From Limnomonas spitsbergensis (taxonomy: Eukaryota > Chlorophyta > Chlorophyceae > Chlamydomonadales): a stretch of 64,000 nucleotides of DNA. The stretch lies in NCBI GenBank assembly GCA_037349105.1, contig JAYJMM010000009.1:1674001-1738000 (forward strand), read 5' to 3'. Of the stretch, positions 32,462 through 61,500 are shown one piece after another (positions within the stretch are counted from its first letter, which is position 1; each line of letters starts with the position of its first letter). Made by a program: the position numbers and the translations under genes. The notes beneath the pieces were generated by a model, which saw nothing but the letters and a program-made list of their open reading frames with translations, made no database searches and was not told where the DNA came from.

Positions 32462-34410
32462 CTAGACTGCTCTCGGGGTCACATTGGCCTCTCCCCTGCC
32501 AGTGGTGTAATAGATTTCATACAGCCCGTTCGCCATTGGCCTGGCTATGCCCCGCTCCATCTGCCGCGTCGCGGGGTTGGTGGTCATGACCTCCATCTCT
32601 GGCTTGTTCATCGCCCCAGCTTCCAGGGTCGCCCTGGTAGCCGCCCTCGCTGCCCCGGCGGCCGCTCCTCTCTGTATCGCGGAGCTGGGCCCTGCCACCG
32701 TGGCTGGCCCTGCCTCCTGACCGGTCGTCTCGAGCTCTGCGGCTCCTTCTGGCTTGCACCTTGGGCACGCCCACTCTCCTGCTGGCAACGACAGAAGTCC
32801 TAGTGTCAGGCAATCCATGTGCCAGCCGGTGTTGCACACGTCGCACAAGAGCATCACCTCTCTTCGGTTAGCATTGCGGCAAATCTCGCACGACAGGCTG
32901 TTGCTTGGCCTGGTCGCGCTGAAGTTCACCTTCCCCCTCAGGTTGGGCAAGTGGCATGGGGAGCAGTTGACAGCATTCTCTGTCACTGTCAGGCCGTCTG
33001 CTCCCTCAAGCAATAGGGCTCCCGTTGCTCCCAGCCGCAGCACCCTCAGGATCTCATGCCTGGCCTTGGGGTCGAGGCTGCGGCGCTCAGACGAGTACTT
33101 CACACAAACGTTGTCCCCCACCGCGAATCGCCTGGCCTGAAGAACATATCCCCCCCCGCAGATCCTGGCGTAGTCCCGGTGCTGAGCTACCTTGAGATGC
33201 TCACCCGCGACTCGGAGCGCCTCCTTGATCCTGGCCACCCTGGCCAGGAGGAGGTCCGCTGCCTCTTCCACCGTTGCTACCCGCGCGGTGCTCCACAGGT
33301 CCGTCCCCACCCTGCTGGAGGGAAACACGGCGGGGCTTCTGCCCGAATAGCACCTCATACGGCGCCATGCGCGTGGCTTGCTGCGGCGAGCACAGGAATC
33401 CCATGGCCACCCATGGGACCATCATGTCCCAGGGGTCGTCGTTGCTCCCTTCCTCACAGCACTTGCGCAGCCCTGCCTTGAGGGTCTGGACCGCCCTCTC
33501 GGACAGCCCGTCCGCCTGGGGGTGGTTGGCAGTGGTTGTGCGATGGTCAATGAAGCAGTCTAGGAGCATGTCTTGGAATTCCCCCTGGAACTCTGCTCCC
33601 TGGTCCGTGACCACCTCTGCGCATCCCCCAAACCGTGCGACCACGTTTATTTTGGAAGAAAGCCAAGGCCGCCACATCCGACGCCTTGCTAGGGATAGGG
33701 ATCAGCTCCACCCACTTACTAGTTGGAGTAGTGCTCCAGGCAAACCATGACATACCGGTTTCCCCGAGGCGTGGGCGTGAATGGCCCGCACAGGTCCACC
33801 CCCCATCGGAAAAACAACCCCTTGATGGACAAAGGGTGCAGGTCTGGTTGCGTGTGATTGAATGTGGACGCCCTTGCCCTGTCACACACCCCGCACTCCT
33901 GGACCACCTTCTTGACTGCGGCCCTGAGCCCCCGCCACCAATGTTGTTGCATGACCATGAAGGCCGTGCGGTGACTGCCAGAATGCCCCGTGCTGGCATG
34001 TGCCTCTTGGATCACTGCCAGCCTGTCCTCTGGCCTGGGTACCACACAACGCCTGCCGTCGGGCATGAGCCTCATCAGCACACCTCCCCTTTCTGGTTCC
34101 CACTAGAACGGTGCGGCCTTACGCTGCACCCTGGTCTGTGCCACGGGCTCTGTCCCTGGGGCGTGCGATTTCTGGCGGAGATACGGCAACACTGGCTCAT
34201 CCAACCACACATCCACCCTGGCCGCAAGTGGGTCCCTTACTCCCCCCGGTGGATCCCTTACTCCCCCCTTGTCTTCTTCCCCATCAATTCCGGGCTCATT
34301 CCACCTAGTTCTTGCGCTGCGTCGGCCCAGTCAGCCGCCGCCGCGGACTCTCCCAAGCAACGTCGGTATGATGCTGCCACCTCCCCACTGCCCGAGCAGT
34401 AGTCTGACTA
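32462..34410 (-). pseudogene. Decayed Ty3/gypsy-like retrotransposon pol (integrase + PHD finger)
   Basis: Read from 34410 down. A possible linker lies at about 34240-34110 (DVWLDEPVLPYLRQK). A segment at 34081-33719 has an HHCC zinc finger (HASTGHSGSH, CGVC) and the first catalytic Asp (GVDLCGPF). The frame shifts to SKWVELIPIPSKASDVAALA (about 33720-33660), then to EVVTDQGAEFQGEF and HPQADGLSERAVQTLK with the second Asp and Glu (33650-33330). After another shift, 33320-32462 holds the C-terminal barrel and a PHD finger. At least three frameshifts break it. RT, RNase H, gag and LTRs were not found, so it is a 5'-truncated relic. Confidence 0.85.
32756..32890 (-). other. C4HC3 PHD finger in the integrase C-terminus
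   Basis: Ligands in order CEIC, CDVC, H in GWHMDC, C, and CPRC give the full Cys4-His-Cys3 set, with the aromatic Trp two residues before the final pair-region (EWACPRC). PHD fingers read histone H3 tails, so in an integrase this would be a candidate chromatin-targeting module. The segment itself is intact even though the rest of pol is broken. Confidence 0.85.
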
Positions 34411-34440
34411 GAAAGTATCAAAGTAGTGTTACGGTATATA

Positions 34441-34476
34441 CTAGGGTTTAGGGTTTAGGGTTTAGGGTTTAGGGTT
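34441..34476 (+). repeat. Perfect interstitial telomere-type tract (TTTAGGG)4
   Basis: Four consecutive TTTAGGG units flanked by single-copy sequence, at the truncated 5' edge of the retrotransposon relic. It is the longest perfect plant-type telomere tract in the window. Confidence 0.95.
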
Positions 34477-35153
34477 CGTATCGTGCCCCATTGGCCATTT
34501 GTCCAATTAATGCCGGAGCAGCTCATGATTGGAGGCAGCTGTAGTGGCAGCTCATATACTTGAAGTAATCCAGACGGAGTGCGGCTGATGGATCGGCAGT
34601 TGCATCCTTAGCGCAGGGTGGTGGTGAAGTCGGTGTCGTACTCGAGGTGCCAGCCCGCAAGGTCTCATCCCCTTTGCAGCCAGGGTTTGCGCTTAACATG
34701 TTTTTGATGTTGGGCGTTTCAGGTGTTTTTACCCCCCCTCCCTCGGGACTGGCCTCCAATGAAAAGAAAACGGCCACTGACCTCGTGGCAGCCTGCCCAC
34801 CGCAAGTTCCAAGTAGGACTGTAGGAGGGCGACCCCCCCGCCCCCGGGGCCCAGGGCAGCAGCCTGCAGGAAGGGCAGGCGGGGGACATCCACCCATGGG
34901 CAGGGAGAGGAAGAAAATTAAAGGGAACGCCGAAATGGCTTGGAGGGAGCCCACGCGACTGAGCCTTTTTAGCCTCTGCTTCTTAGCATGGCATCTTCCG
35001 GGAGGATTTTCACACCTATCCCGTCCCTCATCCACACCATTTCCAGACCACATGCCAGACACAAGCCAAATCCTGCAACGTGTTGTCCCTTCAAATTTTT
35101 ATTTCGCTGCATCGTTCATGAATCTAAGATTGAAGGAGCGGGCAGCGCCCCCC

Positions 35154-53162
<18,009 letters not shown>

Positions 53163-53188
53163 GCATTGTTCAGATATCCTGTCACTAG

Positions 53189-53312
53189 GTGCCGCGCCGG
53201 CCGTTAGACGAACCTTCTGTAGCCGATGTTAAGCAGGGGATGCGAAGTACAGCGTGCTGCCTCCTGAAATTGCAAACAGGCCGGGCGTGTGCGTGACGTC
53301 TTGCTCTTCGTG
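53189..53312 (+). pseudogene. Downstream copy of the SELO terminal exon
   Basis: Begins CACTAGGTGCCGCGCCGGCC GTTAGACGAACC and ends GTGACGTCTTGCTCTTCGTG AGC, reproducing acceptor, coding sequence and stop region of exon 15 about 140 bases later. It has small indels and substitutions that break the frame. It lies outside the coding region. Confidence 0.93.
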
Positions 53313-53319
53313 AGCTTTG

Positions 53320-55149
53320 ATGAGAGGCACTGCTCTATTTTAATAAGCTGTTATTTGTGAGCTATGTCGAGATACCCTGCTCAGGGGAGTTACAGCCGAT
53401 ACTGAGATATCATGCACTACGGATAAGCTTCGTGAGCCGAATTGAGATGAACGGTTCGTCATGATTTGAATGGATACATGCGATCCTACTCGTCGGAAGC
53501 CCTGTTGAGATGTCGTACTTCATTCAGATGTGTTGAAAAACCGTGCTCGTTATGAGCGCTATGTTTGTACATTCTTTCTTCATGCGCCATTACGAGGTAT
53601 CTTGGTGAAGACATTTTGCTGCTTGCTGGCCGGACAGGGCTTGCCAACCTGTTTTAATATGATCTACTACTAGTGAGCAGGGGTAAATGGGGTGGCTACG
53701 TTCGAAAGTTTAAGTGGCTTGACCATATCGCTGATTGTCATTCCACGGACGATATACATCAATGACGTAAAACCTCTGGGTCCTTTTCAAAAAGGCTCGA
53801 CCGCGTGGGCACCTAAGAATACGGGCAGAAAAAAAGAAAATTGGGTGATTAAATGAAGGGACAGACAAGGCCCTGGTCAAAAATAAATGTCGGCCATGTT
53901 GGCAAATAAAAAGTCTGCTAATACAAGGTACCTAGTGTGCACGGTTAGCTGCACGAGCCTCTCAATTCAACTACAATGTTGACTGCATGAGCCATTAGCA
54001 GGGCAGAGCCAGCGGGTCAATGACGTAACACCTCTGGGTCCTGCTGAAAAAAGGATCGGCCCCGCGGACGCCTGACTGTATGTTCAGGAGGAAAATAAAC
54101 GAAAGGCGAATACATCTTTCACTATGTTAAGAGCATCCCACCCTAGCCTGCCCTGATACAAATCGTGTAAGTCCGTGGCACCTCCGAGGGGCCTGTCCAA
54201 GACCATGAAGGTGATCCAGCCATGTGTGTGCCCTTTTACTGTGTTTCCTCTTTCCGGCTTTTCCTGACCTTCTGTCAGAGTGGCTGGTATGTTTGTTTCA
54301 TTCCCTTTTTCGAGAGTTAGTATCTGGACGTGTTGGATCTTCCTGGGACTTCCTTCGCTTTTGGGATGGTCTCTTTTCCTCTATTTTGTCGTCTGTTCCT
54401 TTCCTTTATCAAGTAGCCTTAAGTTTATGTTCCTCCCGGCCAGACAGTCAGTGGCCAATGCGGCCAAGCCTTTGCAGCATGGCCCAGAGGTGTCATGTAA
54501 TTGACATGGTAACTGAAACTGCGTGTCAGCTGCTGTTGCTCGGATGGCATGCGATGATGTGCCCTGGAAGTGCTATTTTGTTTTGCATGGGCGCACGTCT
54601 AACCTCAAAATGGCAGGCAGGGGAAAGGGACGACGTGATGCGTATTACCCACTCTTCCCAAGTGCTTCAAAAACCCTAGACACGCCTGCACAAAAACAGC
54701 ACTTAGGAGGTCCCGCCTGGAGATCCTTTTATAAACAAAAATAGGCTTGATGTGCATGTAATTGACCGGCCTGTTATGCATAAGTCAGCGACGTTACACC
54801 TTTGGGCCATGTTTTGGATAAGTATGAGGGGAATCCAAGGGGGGATCCAAGAGGGAATCCCCAACTACTGCGACCACCATGAGTGTTACAACACCATACA
54901 CATTATAAGAACACGACAAATCAGGTTGCGTGGCAGCCAGGTATTTTATTTACCCGGGAGACAAAATGAGTATTTTGAAAACAGAACTGTGAGGAGGCCT
55001 TTAGGCGTCAACAGTAGCCTCTCTTTCTTAATCGTCAGTTGTTCTCGTACCATCCAGGATTGAGACCCCCCCTAAGCATGGCATCAATCGAGGCAGGTTC
55101 CCGATGGATTCGGTGGTGGGCCGCTCTGGGCAGGCAACTGAATGTCACC
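53320..55149. other. Intergenic region with dispersed-repeat copies
   Basis: Three or four copies of the ~55-bp dispersed repeat, two inverted (53760-53815, 54015-54070) and one direct (54450-54510), with a partial inverted copy near 54775-54815. No convincing gene; ORFs up to 151 codons lack recognisable content. Confidence 0.6.
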
Positions 55150-55518
55150 TCAGTACCCCTGGGATGCACTCACTTCAGCCCAGCCATATACCGGTTGGGG
55201 CTCATCGTCAAACCCGTAAGTGCTCCAGAAAAATACTCGCGCCTTGCCAAAGTGCAATGCTGCGATTCTTGCCACCGTCCTGATATATTCTTCAGTCGAT
55301 ACTCCGCGGATCTTGGAGCTGAAACGGCGGAAGTTGGGGGCTGAAAAGATCAGTTTTGGATGCTCTCCGACTTCGAATACCACCGTCCCATCTTGTTTAC
55401 AAGTCATGCTGTGATCTCCAGCAAAGTGCTCCTTAACGTCGCGTAGGAAAATGTCCCACTTATCTTGCTCCGAGGAGTCCAGCGGTGGACTAATATCGAA
55501 TCCGGCGTCTATTCCCAT
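55150..55518 (-). CDS. Hypothetical protein, 122 aa, intronless
   Basis: MGIDAGFDISPPLDSSEQDK through FGKARVFFWSTYGFDDEPQP and a stop. Composition is ordinary and soluble (acidic N-terminus, mixed beta-like core), with no repeat content and no recognised domain. An AAATATAAAC TATA-like motif lies only about 10-20 bases before the ATG, which is unusually close. It may be a complete small gene or the last exon of a gene including 55642-56243. Confidence 0.45.
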   Translation of the reverse strand: MGIDAGFDISPPLDSSEQDKWDIFLRDVKEHFAGDHSMTCKQDGTVVFEVGEHPKLIFSAPNFRRFSSKIRGVSTEEYIRTVARIAALHFGKARVFFWSTYGFDDEPQPVYGWAEVSASQGY

Positions 55519-55641
55519 CTTTAGCGTTTATATTTTAGATGAGCCAGCAACTTTCGGCTTGGCGTGGTTCAAGACCTTTAACTTGGATTTTACAAAACGC
55601 CAGCACAAAAAACACTTCGTACGCCAGCCCACGTCCGGACC

Positions 55642-56160
55642 TTACTTGCCAGTTCCAGTCGGACTTGGCACGGGTGGCACGGTCGCGTGACTGACATCGC
55701 GTTTAACACGTCGGCAGAATCGGGGGGCTTCCGACACGTCAGCACGCACCTCCCCAGAGCGAACCACCACGCAATGGGCATGTGCATCGCAAGAAGCAAA
55801 CAAAACCACTAGTACCATTCCGGGATCGATTCGTTCAACTAGTCCTACATGATACGTGAAGCCACCTGCAGGACGATTCTCTGTAATCAAACATTTTTTA
55901 ATTTAGGCAAAGGAATTCTGCGCCTTGCAAGTTCAACGAGCCTTGCCTTCAAGTACTCGGCTCAGGCAGCACAGTCTCGGGTACTAAAAACTTACTTGAG
56001 TACTCCCCCGTGACAGGGTCTGGGACGTAATAATCCCATTGGTTCAAATAGTTTAAGTTCATTCTTGACAGGGAAGAGATTAAGCAATTGGGACGTGTCG
56101 AAGGTAAAGAATGACACGCTGGCAATATTGAGACAAAAACTTGGGTCGGGAGCAAGTTTT
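55642..56160 (-). CDS. Possible two-exon gene fragment
   Basis: The minus strand shows an open segment ending NQWDYYVPDPVTGEYS at a CTCAA|GTAAGT donor (about 55996). After a TTGATTACAG acceptor (about 55883) comes KNRPAGGFTYHVGLVERIDP and MVLVVLFASCDAHAHCVVVR to a GCAA|GTAAGG donor (about 55648). The two segments join in phase. No family is recognised, and the first frame is not unique because another reading is also open. Confidence 0.28.
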
Positions 56161-56399
56161 TGGATATGGCGATATGGAGCTGATATTTGGGTCAAATTGA
56201 GTCGTCGTCGAGCCCATATTGTGGTGTGGCCGAAAATATTCACACAAAAGTCGTCGGTTACCTCTCGATATGGAGCAATGCGAACGAACGCGCCCCTGAA
56301 CCGACTCCTATGTCCCCGGAGGAACCTTCATGTCCCGAAGGGATAAGGATGAAAAAACATGTGTGCGAGCGTGCGTGTGTATGAGAGGTTCACTAACTA

Positions 56400-57880
56400 G
56401 AGCTGCTCGCCGTGAGCAACCAGATAGTTCGATGCCCCCACGCTCAAGTATTTTGAGCATAGCCCATAGGTAATTAATGGCGTTGGTCCTGAGCATCCAG
56501 AAATTGGACAGTTTGCTGAGTCTTGTGTCCTGGGCCCAGATGTCATGAACATCACTAACTGGAGCTGTTCGTGAGCAACCACGCAGTTGGACGCCCCAGA
56601 GGCCGAGTCTTTTGAACAGGGCCCAGAGGTCATTAATGGAGCTGTTCGTGAGCAACCAGGTAGTTGGACGCCCCAGAGGCCGAGTCTTTTGAACAGGGCC
56701 CAGAGGTCCTTAATGGAGCTGTTCGTGAGCAACCAGGCAGTTGGACGCCCCAGAGGCCGAGTCTTTTGAACAGGGCCCATTAATGAGGTCCTTAATGGAG
56801 CTGTTCGTGAGCAACCAGGTAGTTGGACGCCCCAGAGGCCGAGTCTTTTGAACAGGACCCATTAATGAGGTCCTTAATGGAGCTGTTCGTGAGCAACCAG
56901 GCAGTTGGACGCCCCAGAGGCCGAGTCTTTTGAACAGGGCCCATTAATGAGGTCCTTAATGGAGCTGTTCGTGAGCAACCAGGTAGTTGGACGCCCCAGA
57001 GGCCGAGTCTTTTGAACAGGGCCCAGAGGTCATTAATGGAGCTGTTCGTTAGCAACCACGCAGTTGGACGCCCCAGAGGCCGAGTCTTTTGAACAGGGCC
57101 CAGAGGTCCTTAATGGAGCTGTTCGTGAGCAACCAGGTAGTTGGACGCCCCAGAGGCCGAGTCTTTTGAACAGGGCCCATTAATGAGGTCCTTAATGGAG
57201 CTGTTCGTGAGCAACCAGGCAGTTGGACGCCCCAGAGGCCGAGTCTTTTGAACAGGGCCCATTAATGAGGTCATTAATGGAGCTGTTCGTGAGCAACCAG
57301 GCAGTTGGACGCCCCAGAGGCCGAGTCTTTTGAACATGGCCCATTAATGAGGTCCTTAATGGAGCTGTTCGTGAGCAACCAGGCAGTTGGACGCCCCAGA
57401 GGTCGAGTCTTTTGAACATGGCCCATTAATGAGGTCCTTAATGGAGCTGTTCGTGAGCAACCAGGCAGTTGGACGCCCCAGAGGCCGAGTCTTTTGAACA
57501 GGGCCCATTAATGAGGTCATTAATGGAGCTGTTCGTGAGCAACCAGGCAGTTGGACGCCCCAGAGGCCGAGTCTTTTGAACATGGCCCATTAATGAGGTC
57601 CTTAATGGAGCTGTTCGTGAGCAACCAGGCAGTTGGACGCCCCAGAGGCCGAGTCTTTTGAACATGGCCCATTAATGAGGTCCTTAATGGAGCTGTTCGT
57701 GAGCAACCAGGCAGTTGGACGCCCCAGAGGTCGAGTCTTTTGAACATGGCCCATTAATGAGGTCCTTAATGGAGCTGTTCGTGAGCAACCAGGCAGTTGG
57801 ACGCCCCAGAGGCCGAGTCTTTTGAACAGGGCCCATTAATGAGGTCATTAATGGAGCTGTTCGAGAGCATCCAGATTCCA
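56400..57880. repeat. 82-bp satellite (about 16 copies)
   Basis: Unit: GGAGCTGTTCGTGAGCAACC, AGGCAGTTGGACGCCCCAGA, GGCCGAGTCTTTTGAACAGG, GCCCATTAATGAGGTCCTTA AT. Some units are 64-bp variants with CAGAGGTCATTAAT. Outer units (56400-56560, 57855-57960) are diverged. The GGCCGAGTCTTTTGAACAGG GCCCAGAGGT segment matches the dispersed ~55-bp repeat seen at 28785-29512. All 75-codon ORFs here are repeat-derived. Confidence 0.96.
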
Positions 57881-58039
57881 GACATGTGGCTGAATCTTTT
57901 GTCCATGGCCCAGAGGTGTCGCATCAGTACATCACGAACTGGAGCAGGTTGTGGGGACCTGCTGGCCACCTGTCCCATGCATTCAATCCGAAGATGTTTT
58001 TGGCAGGGTCTGGAGATGTGAGTGACGTCGTTGCCTAAG

Positions 58040-58375
58040 CCTAACCCGCCGCCACTGCCATGGCCTTTTTTTATATCCCTCACGGCCGAGACTTTTTCTG
58101 CCGTGCCCAGGCGAAGATCGTCATAGCCTAGGCCTTGCCTGCCGCCACCATCATGCCCTTTTCCTTCAGCAGGGCCCCAGCCAGGCGAGGACCGTCATAG
58201 CCTAGGCCTTGCCCGCCGCCACCATCATGCCCTTTTTCATCCCTCACGGCGCCCACATGGCCGAGATCTTTTCAGCCATGCCCAGGCGCGCAACGTCATA
58301 GCCTAGGCCTCGCCCGCCGCCAAAATCTTGCCCTTTTTCGTCAGCAGCGCCTAGCCAGGCAAGGATCGTCATAGC
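58040..58375. repeat. Downstream copies of the M3 peptidase 3' end
   Basis: Four copies (about 58035-58070, 58118-58165, 58192-58235, 58300-58340) of ATAGCCTAGGCCTTGCCCGC CGCCACCATCATGCCCTT, the complement of the last ~12 codons plus stop of the M3 gene. Between them lie CAGCAGGGCC-type pieces resembling the dispersed repeat. Confidence 0.9.
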
Positions 58376-58582
58376 CTAGGCCTTGCCCGCCGCCACCATC
58401 ATGCCCTTCTTCTTGAGCATTGGGTCGATTACGGGGTCGCGGCCGCGGAACGCGCGGAAGGCCGCCCCGGGCTCAATGCTGTTCCCGCTCGAGTAGATGT
58501 ACTTGCGCGCCCGGGCTGCCGTCTCAGGGTCAAAGCATGAGCCGGCCTCGAGGAATGCCTCGAAGCCGTCGGCGTCCAACAC
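58376..58582 (-). CDS. M3 peptidase last exon
   Basis: Acceptor [64 protein letters not shown], stop. FRGRxPxxxxML is the typical end of M3 oligopeptidases. Confidence 0.93.
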   Translation of the reverse strand: MLDADGFEAFLEAGSCFDPETAARARKYIYSSGNSIEPGAAFRAFRGRDPVIDPMLKKKGMMVAAGKA

Positions 58583-61500
58583 CTAGGAGTGGAGTGGGAG
58601 GTGTGAGTGTGAGTGTGGGTGTGGGTGTGGGTGTGAGTGTGGGTGTGAGTGTGAGTGTGGGTGTGAGTGTGGGTGTGGGTGTGGGTGTGAGTGTGAGTGT
58701 GGGTGTGGGTGTGGGTGTGGGTGTGGGTGTGAGTTTGAGTTTGAGTGTGAGTGTGGGTGTGGGTGTGAGTGTGAGTGTGGGTGTGAGTGTGGGTGTGAGT
58801 GTGGGTGTGGGTGTGAGTGTGGGTGTGAGTGTGAGTGTGAGTGTGGGTGTGGGTGTGGGTGTGAGTGTGAGTGTGAGTGTGAGTGTGGGTGTGGGTGTGG
58901 GTGTGAGTGTGGGTGTGGGTGTGAGTGTGGGTGTGAGTGTGGGTGTGAGTGTGGGTGTGGGTGTGAGTGTGGGTGTGGGTGTGAGTGTGGGTGTGGGTGT
59001 GGGTGTGGGTGTGTGTGTGAGTGTGGGTGTGGGTGTGGGTGTGGGTGTGAGTTTGAGTGTGAGTGTGGGTGTGAGTGTGGGTGTGAGTGTGGGTGTGGGT
59101 GTGGGTGTGGGTGTGAGTGTGGGTGTGGGTGTGGGTGTGGGTGTGGGTGTGAGTGTGGGTGTGGGTGTGAGTGTGAGTGTGGGTGTGGGTGTGAGTGTGG
59201 GTGTGAGTGTGAGTGTGGGTGTGAGTGTGAGTGTGAGTGTGGGTGTGAGTGTGAGTGTGGGTGTGGGTGTGGGTGTGAGTGTGGGTGTGAGTGTGGGTGT
59301 GGGTGTGGGTGTGGGTGTGGGTGTGGGTGTGAGTGTGGGTGTGAGTGTGGGTGTGAGTGTGGGTGTGAGTGTGAGTGTGGGTGTGAGTGTGGGTGTGGGT
59401 GTGGGTGTGAGTGTGAGTGTGAGTGTGGGTGTGGGTGTGGGTGTGGGTGTGGGTGTGGGTGTGAGTGTGAGTGTGGGTGTGGGTGTGGGTGTGGGTGTGA
59501 GTTTGAGTGTGAGTGTGCGTGTGGGTGTGAGTGTGAGTGTGAGTGTGGGTGTGAGTGTGGGTGTGGGTGTGAGTGTGGGTGTGGGTGTGAGTGTGAGTGT
59601 GGGTGTGGGTGTGGGTGTGAGTGTGAGTGTGAGTGTGAGTGTGGGTGTGAGTGTGGGTGTGGGTGTGAGTTTGAGTGTGGGTGTGAGTGTGAGTGTGGGT
59701 GTGAGTGTGGGTGTGGGTGTGGGTGTGGGTGTGAGTGTGGGTGTGGGTGTGAGTGTGGGTGTGGGTGTGGGTGTGGGTGTGAGTGTGGGTGTGGGTGTGG
59801 GTGTGAGTGTGGGTGTGGGTGTGGGTGTGAGTGTGTGTGTGTGTGTGTGTGAGTGTGGGTGTGGGTGTGGGTGTGGGTGTGGGTGTGGGTGTGAGTTTGA
59901 GTGTGAGTGTGAGTGTGGGTGTGAGTGTGGGTGTGAGTGTGGGTGTGGGTGTGGGTGTGGGTGTGAGTGTGAGTGTGGGTGTGGGTGTGGGTGTGGGTGT
60001 GAGTGTGGGTTTGAGTTTGAGTTTGAGTGTGGGTGTGGGTGTGGGTGTGAGTGTGGGTGTGAGTGTGGGTGTGAGTGTGGGTGTGAGTGTGAGTGTGAGT
60101 GTGGGTGTGGGTGTGGGTGTGAGTGTGGGTGTGAGTGTGAGTGTGAGTGTGGGTGTGGGTGTGGGTGTGGGTGTGGGTGTGAGTGTGAGTGTGGGTGTGA
60201 GTGTGGGTGTGGGTGTGAGTGTGGGTGTGGGTGTGGGTGTGAGTGTGGGTGTGAGTGTGGGTGTGAGTGTGAGTGTGAGTGTGGGTGTGAGTGTGAGTGT
60301 GGGTGTGAGTGTGAGTGTGAGTGTGGGTGTGAGTGTGAGTGTGGGTGTGAGTGTGAGTGCGAGTGTGAGTGTGAGTGTGGGTGTGGGTGTGAGTGTGGGT
60401 GTGAGTGTGAGTGTGAGTGTGAGTGTGGGTGTGAGTGTGGGTGTGGGTGTGGGTGTGAGTGTGAGTGTGAGTGTGAGTGTGGGTGTGAGTGTGAGTGTGG
60501 GTGTGGGTGTGGGTGTGAGTGTGAGTGTGGGTGTGAGTGTGGGTGTGGGTGTGGGTGTGAGTGTGAGTGTGGGTGTGAGTGTGAGTGTGAGTGTGAGTGT
60601 GAGTGTGAGTGTGAGTGTGAGTGTGGGTGTGAGTGTGAGTGTGAGTGCGAGTGTGGGTGTGAGTGGGAGTGCGAGTGTGGGTGTGAGTGGGAGGGGGACT
60701 GGGAGGAGGCGGGGGACTGGGAGGAGGAGGGGGAGGGGGGGGGGGAGGAGGAGGAGGGGGAGGGGAGCAGCGGGGCGAGGCGGGGTGGCATGGTCGAAGC
60801 AGGAGCTAGCCTCGAGGAATGCCTCAAGGCCGTCGGCGCCCAACACCTAGGAGCGGAGTACAGGATTTAGGGTTCAGGGAAACCTGGTTGAGAGTTTTGC
60901 AGGGCGGGGCGGAACGGGTTGAAGCAGGGTAAAGTGGGGCAGGGCGAGCCGGAGCGGGGCGGGGCGAGCCGGGGCGGGGCGGGGCGAGGTACGGCGTTGC
61001 GTTGCGTTGCGGGGCAGGGCGGAATGCCTCGAAGCCGTCGGCGTCCAACACCTAGAGGGCAGTGTTACCCGGACGGAAATACGGTACAGTCAAACGGTAC
61101 GGATACGGTACAGTCAAACGGTACGGATACGGTACGGTACGGCCGAAATGGCCGGACAGGTAAGACAATGGCCAACACGGTGTTTTAACACGGGACGATT
61201 TTGTTAAACGGAGCGATACGATACGGTAAATGGTACAGGATTTGGACCTAAACGGTCGTACTGGGCAACCCTGCTAGGAGGGGAGTGGAGGACGGGAGGT
61301 AAGGGCGTGGAGAAGCTAGGGCGGGGTGGGGAGCAGCGGGCGAGGCGGGGCGGCAGTGGCTCGGTCGAAGCAGGAGCTGGCCCACAGGAACGTCTCGAAG
61401 ACGTCGGCGTCCAACATGTAGGGTAGCACAATGGGACTGGGCGGCTCAGGACTGGGCACTCGTGCAAATCTGAGCAATATACTAATGGGTATACCAGGAT

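Noticed and set aside
34441..34476. True chromosome end or fusion point
   Set aside because: Only four TTTAGGG units with gene sequence continuing on both sides; better explained as an interstitial tract.
58420..60870. 816-, 805- and 765-codon ORFs (SVGVGV, HTHTHT and PHSHSH)
   Set aside because: Hexamer array open in every frame; only the 58376-58582 tail belongs to a recognisable protein, and that is an exon of the M3 gene.
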